NCBI GenBank assembly: GCA_002337085.1
Contig: DDFH01000003.1
Coordinates: forward strand, 558,001-622,000
Direction of reading: 5' to 3'
Length of the DNA: 64,000 bases
DNA from: Hyphomonadaceae bacterium UBA1933
Lineage (GTDB): Bacteria; Pseudomonadota; Alphaproteobacteria; Caulobacterales; Aquidulcibacteraceae
Below the pieces are notes generated by a model that was not told where the DNA came from, did not search any database, and saw only the letters and a program-made list of their open reading frames with translations. A program made the position numbers and the translations under genes. Shown in pieces: positions 61,788 through 64,000 of the stretch (positions within the stretch are counted from its first letter, which is position 1; the number at the start of each line of letters is the position of its first letter).

Positions 61788-61816
61788 TTGACAAAAGAAT
61801 CATAATCCTGTTTATG
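61788..61816 (+). promoter_or_regulatory. Candidate promoter of rplM-rpsI
   Basis: A perfect TTGACA (61788-61793) is 17 bp from TTTATG (61811-61816), a weak -10 element. It is located 66 bp upstream of the rplM ATG. Confidence 0.5.
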
Positions 61817-61826
61817 CGCCACACAC

Positions 61827-61855
61827 AAGCCGTCAAAAGTGATTTTGGCGGGCTT
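61827..61855 (+). promoter_or_regulatory. Stem-loop in the rplM leader
   Basis: Arms 61827-61838 and 61843-61855 form a 12-bp stem with one bulge and one G-T pair around gtga, followed by attgtttt. It sits between the promoter and the rplM ribosome-binding site AGGA. Known L13 leader RNAs bind L13 to repress the operon; whether this is one is inference. Confidence 0.4.
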
Positions 61856-61881
61856 ATTGTTTTAAACATAGGATAGTTTTT

Positions 61882-62349
61882 ATGTACACAAAAAGTGCAA
61901 AAACCGCTGAAGCTGACCGCAAATGGATTGTGGTTGACGCTGATGGTGCGGTTGTTGGTCGCCTTGCTACTTTCATTGCAAAGCGTCTTCGCGGTAAACA
62001 TCGCGCTGATTTCACCCCACACGCTGATGTTGGTGATTTTGTTGTTGTTATCAATGCCGAAAAAGTTAAATTTACCGGCAAAAAAATGGAAAACAAACGT
62101 TATTATCGCCACACTGGTCACCCAGGCGGTATTAAAGAAACTTCACCTGCAAAAATCATTGCTGGTCGTTTCCCTGAACGCGTTCTTGAACAAGCTGTTC
62201 TTCGTATGCTTCCTAAAGAATCTCCACTTGCGCGCGATCAATTCAAAAAACTTCGCGTTTATGCCGGTGCTGAACATCCGCATGAAGCGCAAAACCCAAC
62301 CAACGTTGATTTCAAATCAATGAATAGCAAAAACGTAAGGGGCGCATAA
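61882..62349 (+). CDS. rplM: 50S ribosomal protein L13
   Basis: The 155-residue ribosomal protein has WIVVDADGAVVGRLATFIAK, the YYRHTGHPGG loop and VLRMLPKESPLARDQFKKLRVYAG typical of L13. Its TAA overlaps the rpsI ATG by 1 nt, the usual operon partner. Confidence 0.98.
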   Translation: MYTKSAKTAEADRKWIVVDADGAVVGRLATFIAKRLRGKHRADFTPHADVGDFVVVINAEKVKFTGKKMENKRYYRHTGHPGGIKETSPAKIIAGRFPERVLEQAVLRMLPKESPLARDQFKKLRVYAGAEHPHEAQNPTNVDFKSMNSKNVRGA

Positions 62350-62831
62350 TGTCTGATACAGTTAATTCACTAGAAGATTTGGCAACCCTTGGCAAAGATG
62401 AGCAAGTGGTTGAAGTTATTGTTCGTGAACCAGAAATCGATTCTTTGGGTCGCGCATATTCAACTGGTAAACGTAAAAATGCGATTGCTCGTGTATGGGT
62501 AAAACGCGGTACTGGCAAAATCACCATCAATGGCAAAGATCAAGAGCAATATTTTGCACGTCCGGTTCTTCGCATGGTTATCAATCAGCCAATGCAGGTT
62601 ACTAACCGCGCAACTGAATTTGACGTAATTGCAACCGTTAAAGGCGGCGGTCTTTCTGGTCAAGCTGGTGCGGTTCGTCACGGTATTTCAACTGCTCTTA
62701 CCCGCTTTGAGCCTGCTCTTCGCGCTGTATTGAAACCATATGGTTACCTTACTCGTGATAGCCGTGTTGTTGAACGTAAAAAATACGGTCGCGCAAAAGC
62801 ACGTCGTTCTTTCCAGTTCTCAAAACGTTAA
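62349..62831 (+). CDS. rpsI: 30S ribosomal protein S9
   Basis: The 160-residue ribosomal protein has a 35-residue acidic N-terminal extension typical of alphaproteobacterial S9. It is followed by YSTGKRKNAIARVWVKRGTG, then GQAGAVRHGISTALTRFEP and the basic C-terminal tail KKYGRAKARRSFQFSKR that reaches the P-site tRNA. Confidence 0.98.
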   Translation: MSDTVNSLEDLATLGKDEQVVEVIVREPEIDSLGRAYSTGKRKNAIARVWVKRGTGKITINGKDQEQYFARPVLRMVINQPMQVTNRATEFDVIATVKGGGLSGQAGAVRHGISTALTRFEPALRAVLKPYGYLTRDSRVVERKKYGRAKARRSFQFSKR

Positions 62832-62853
62832 TCTGGTTTTTCAAATCAAATTC

Positions 62854-62886
62854 AAAACGCCCTCGAACATTCGGGGGCGTTTTTTT
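62854..62886 (+). terminator. Intrinsic terminator of rplM-rpsI
   Basis: The 13-bp stem (62854-62866 with 62871-62883, one G-T pair), loop acat and T7 tract lie 22 nt after the rpsI stop. Confidence 0.94.
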
Positions 62887-62996
62887 ATGCCATTTTTATT
62901 TTATGGCGACCTAGGCAACTTTAATTTGCCATAATAATAATTCATCACGTGTTCATTGTGTTTTGATAAAATAATCTATTAAAATTGGGTGGTGAT

Positions 62997-63767
62997 ATGA
63001 CATTCAAAAAAATTATTCTTAATGGTGCAGTTGTTTCCTTGGCATTGCTTGGTGTAACTTCCTGCACAAGCATTGCGAAAACTGAACCAATGGCGGATAT
63101 GGCACATAATAGCAGAAATTCACTTGATTGGGCCGGCGCATATAAAGGCACAATGCCGTGCGCGGATTGCGAAGGACTTGAAACCGTAATCACTCTTAAA
63201 CAAGATGGAACATATACATCCCAAACCAAATATCTTGGCAAGAACGACGACAAGGTTTTTACCGAAAACGGTAAGTTCACATGGTCAGATGACGGCAGCA
63301 CGATAATGGCCGATGGAATGCGCCTAAAGGTCGGTGAAAATCAAATCACATGGCTTGATGGGGAAGGCAAGGTAATAACTGGCGATTTGGCGAAAATGTT
63401 CGTCTTGCAAAAAATCACCAATACAACACTTACCGAAACCTATTGGAAACTGGTGGAAATTAATGGGCAGCCAGTAAAGCCAAGCCCATCCGAACCCTAT
63501 ATGATTTTAAAAGCAGACGGCAGCATGAATGGATCATCGGGTTGCAATCGTATGATGGGTTCATATAACGCCAAAGATATGGGGCGCATTCAATTCGGGC
63601 AAATTGCAGGAACCAAAATGTTTTGTATGGACGGTATGGAAACCGAACAACAATTCTTTAATGTCTTGTCCCAAGCCGATAATTACACAATCGTTGGCGA
63701 CACATTGCAATTAAACAAAGCCCGCATGGCGCCCCTTGCCAAGTTTGAAGCGGTTTATTTACGGTAA
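62997..63767 (+). CDS. Lipoprotein with NlpE N-terminal and META domains
   Basis: The ATG at 62997 gives 256 residues (an upstream TTG at 62985 is in frame). The signal peptide ends in lipobox GVTSC (Cys23). Residues about 45-130 are an NlpE-N/copper-resistance-like barrel with the GTMPCADCEGLETVITL motif (Cys55, Cys58). Residues about 145-256 are a META domain (YWKLVEINGQPV; GSSGCNRMMGSY; GTKMFCMD). The pair is common in outer-membrane lipoproteins linked to envelope stress or heat resistance; the precise role is unknown. Confidence 0.85.
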   Translation: MTFKKIILNGAVVSLALLGVTSCTSIAKTEPMADMAHNSRNSLDWAGAYKGTMPCADCEGLETVITLKQDGTYTSQTKYLGKNDDKVFTENGKFTWSDDGSTIMADGMRLKVGENQITWLDGEGKVITGDLAKMFVLQKITNTTLTETYWKLVEINGQPVKPSPSEPYMILKADGSMNGSSGCNRMMGSYNAKDMGRIQFGQIAGTKMFCMDGMETEQQFFNVLSQADNYTIVGDTLQLNKARMAPLAKFEAVYLR

Positions 63768-63781
63768 TAACTAAGGCCATA

Positions 63782-63852
63782 CTGTCACCCCGCACTTGTT
63801 GCGGGGTCTCGCTTTCTAACTACAAGACCCCGCAATAAATGCGGGGTGACAG
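63782..63852. repeat. Nested inverted repeat with internal hairpins
   Basis: Two 28-base arms (63782-63809 and 63825-63852) are complementary except at two positions and separated by 15 bases. Each arm contains its own smaller hairpin of ccccgca and tgcgggg. The result is a four-unit palindromic block that can fold as one long stem or as two hairpins. It looks like an intergenic REP/BIME-type element and could also act as a terminator for the two convergent genes. Confidence 0.75.
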
Positions 63853-63882
63853 GTCTTAATTAAATTGCCAAGCCTATAATGT

Positions 63883-64000
63883 TTAGTCTAATTGATGCGG
63901 TGATTTGGTTGCTTCCTTCAAAACCTCAAGAATGGCATTGGGGTTTGAAAGGACGTCCTTGTCTTTGAAGCGCAGCACATCAAATTTGCAATATTCAAAA
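63883..64000 (-). CDS. DUF559 endonuclease-like protein, 3' end only
   Basis: On the minus strand the last 38 codons of a gene end at the TAA at 63883-63885; the start lies outside the window. The peptide FEYCKFDVLRFKDKDVLSNP followed by AILEVLKEATKSP matches the end of DUF559 (Vsr-like) proteins, where the V(L/I)RF-x-x-x-(D/E)V segment is conserved. Family members are thought to be nucleases; the function here is unknown. Confidence 0.7.
   Translation of the reverse strand, partial: FEYCKFDVLRFKDKDVLSNPNAILEVLKEATKSPHQLD

Overview
The window is visibly A+T-rich and carries about fifty protein genes packed on both strands, with many 1-4 nt start/stop overlaps. Gene content points to an alphaproteobacterium, most likely from the Caulobacterales/Hyphomonadales side: paired TonB-dependent receptors with S9 and S46 peptidases, a TipN-like polarity protein, a STAS-fused MlaE permease, a soluble chemotaxis receptor behind a CtrA-like TTAA-N7-TTAA box, and yajC-secD-secF followed by a squalene/phytoene-synthase-like gene. 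No species can be named from the sequence. I see no tRNA, rRNA, CRISPR array, insertion sequence or prophage gene.

Layout. 1-7 kb: a minus-strand run (DnaJ-like, Nudix, sseA, partial metC), then pdxH, an acyl-CoA ligase and an MBL hydrolase. 7-10.4 kb: clpS-clpA and a HIT protein. 10.5-16.8 kb: a TipN-like coiled-coil membrane protein meets a four-gene Mla/MCE lipid-transport operon (permease-STAS, ATPase, MCE protein, PqiC-like lipoprotein). 16.9-22.2 kb: exported esterase, dipeptide epimerase, DUF2817 carboxypeptidase-like protein and S46 dipeptidyl-peptidase. 22.2-28.2 kb: acyltransferase, a 570-bp gene-free stretch, mtnP, a chemotaxis receptor and SppA. 28.6-41.3 kb: two TonB receptors, an S9 peptidase, OppA, a small exported protein and OppC/OppB. 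41.4-43.9 kb: GST-queG-mtgA. 44.2-47.9 kb: yajC-secD-secF and an NDUFAF6-like gene. 47.9-50.9 kb: argC and a degenerate EEP-domain membrane protein. 51.4-53.8 kb: divergent serine hydrolase and class A beta-lactamase. 53.8-58.9 kb: cold-shock protein, VIT-type transporter, an exported lysozyme-fold-like protein and two tandem paralogous polytopic membrane proteins. 58.9-61.6 kb: dipZ-msrB-msrA. 61.8-62.8 kb: rplM-rpsI. The end holds a NlpE/META lipoprotein, a nested inverted repeat and the 3' end of a DUF559 gene.

How it fits together. The 17-41 kb part reads as a peptide-scavenging region: exported S46 and S9 peptidases, outer-membrane TonB receptors, an Opp importer lacking its ATPases here, and cytoplasmic dipeptide epimerase plus carboxypeptidase-like enzyme. 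Envelope upkeep is the second theme (Mla, SecDF, SppA, MtgA, periplasmic methionine-sulfoxide repair, beta-lactamases, META/NlpE lipoprotein).

Nothing here is an obvious new defence or mobile system. The least explained pieces are the lysozyme-fold/paralogous-membrane-protein trio (54.9-58.9 kb), the EEP pseudoenzyme-like protein (47.9-49.8 kb), the helically phased CGCAA repeats upstream of a TonB receptor (31.57 kb), and two intergenic repeat structures (44.0 and 63.8 kb).
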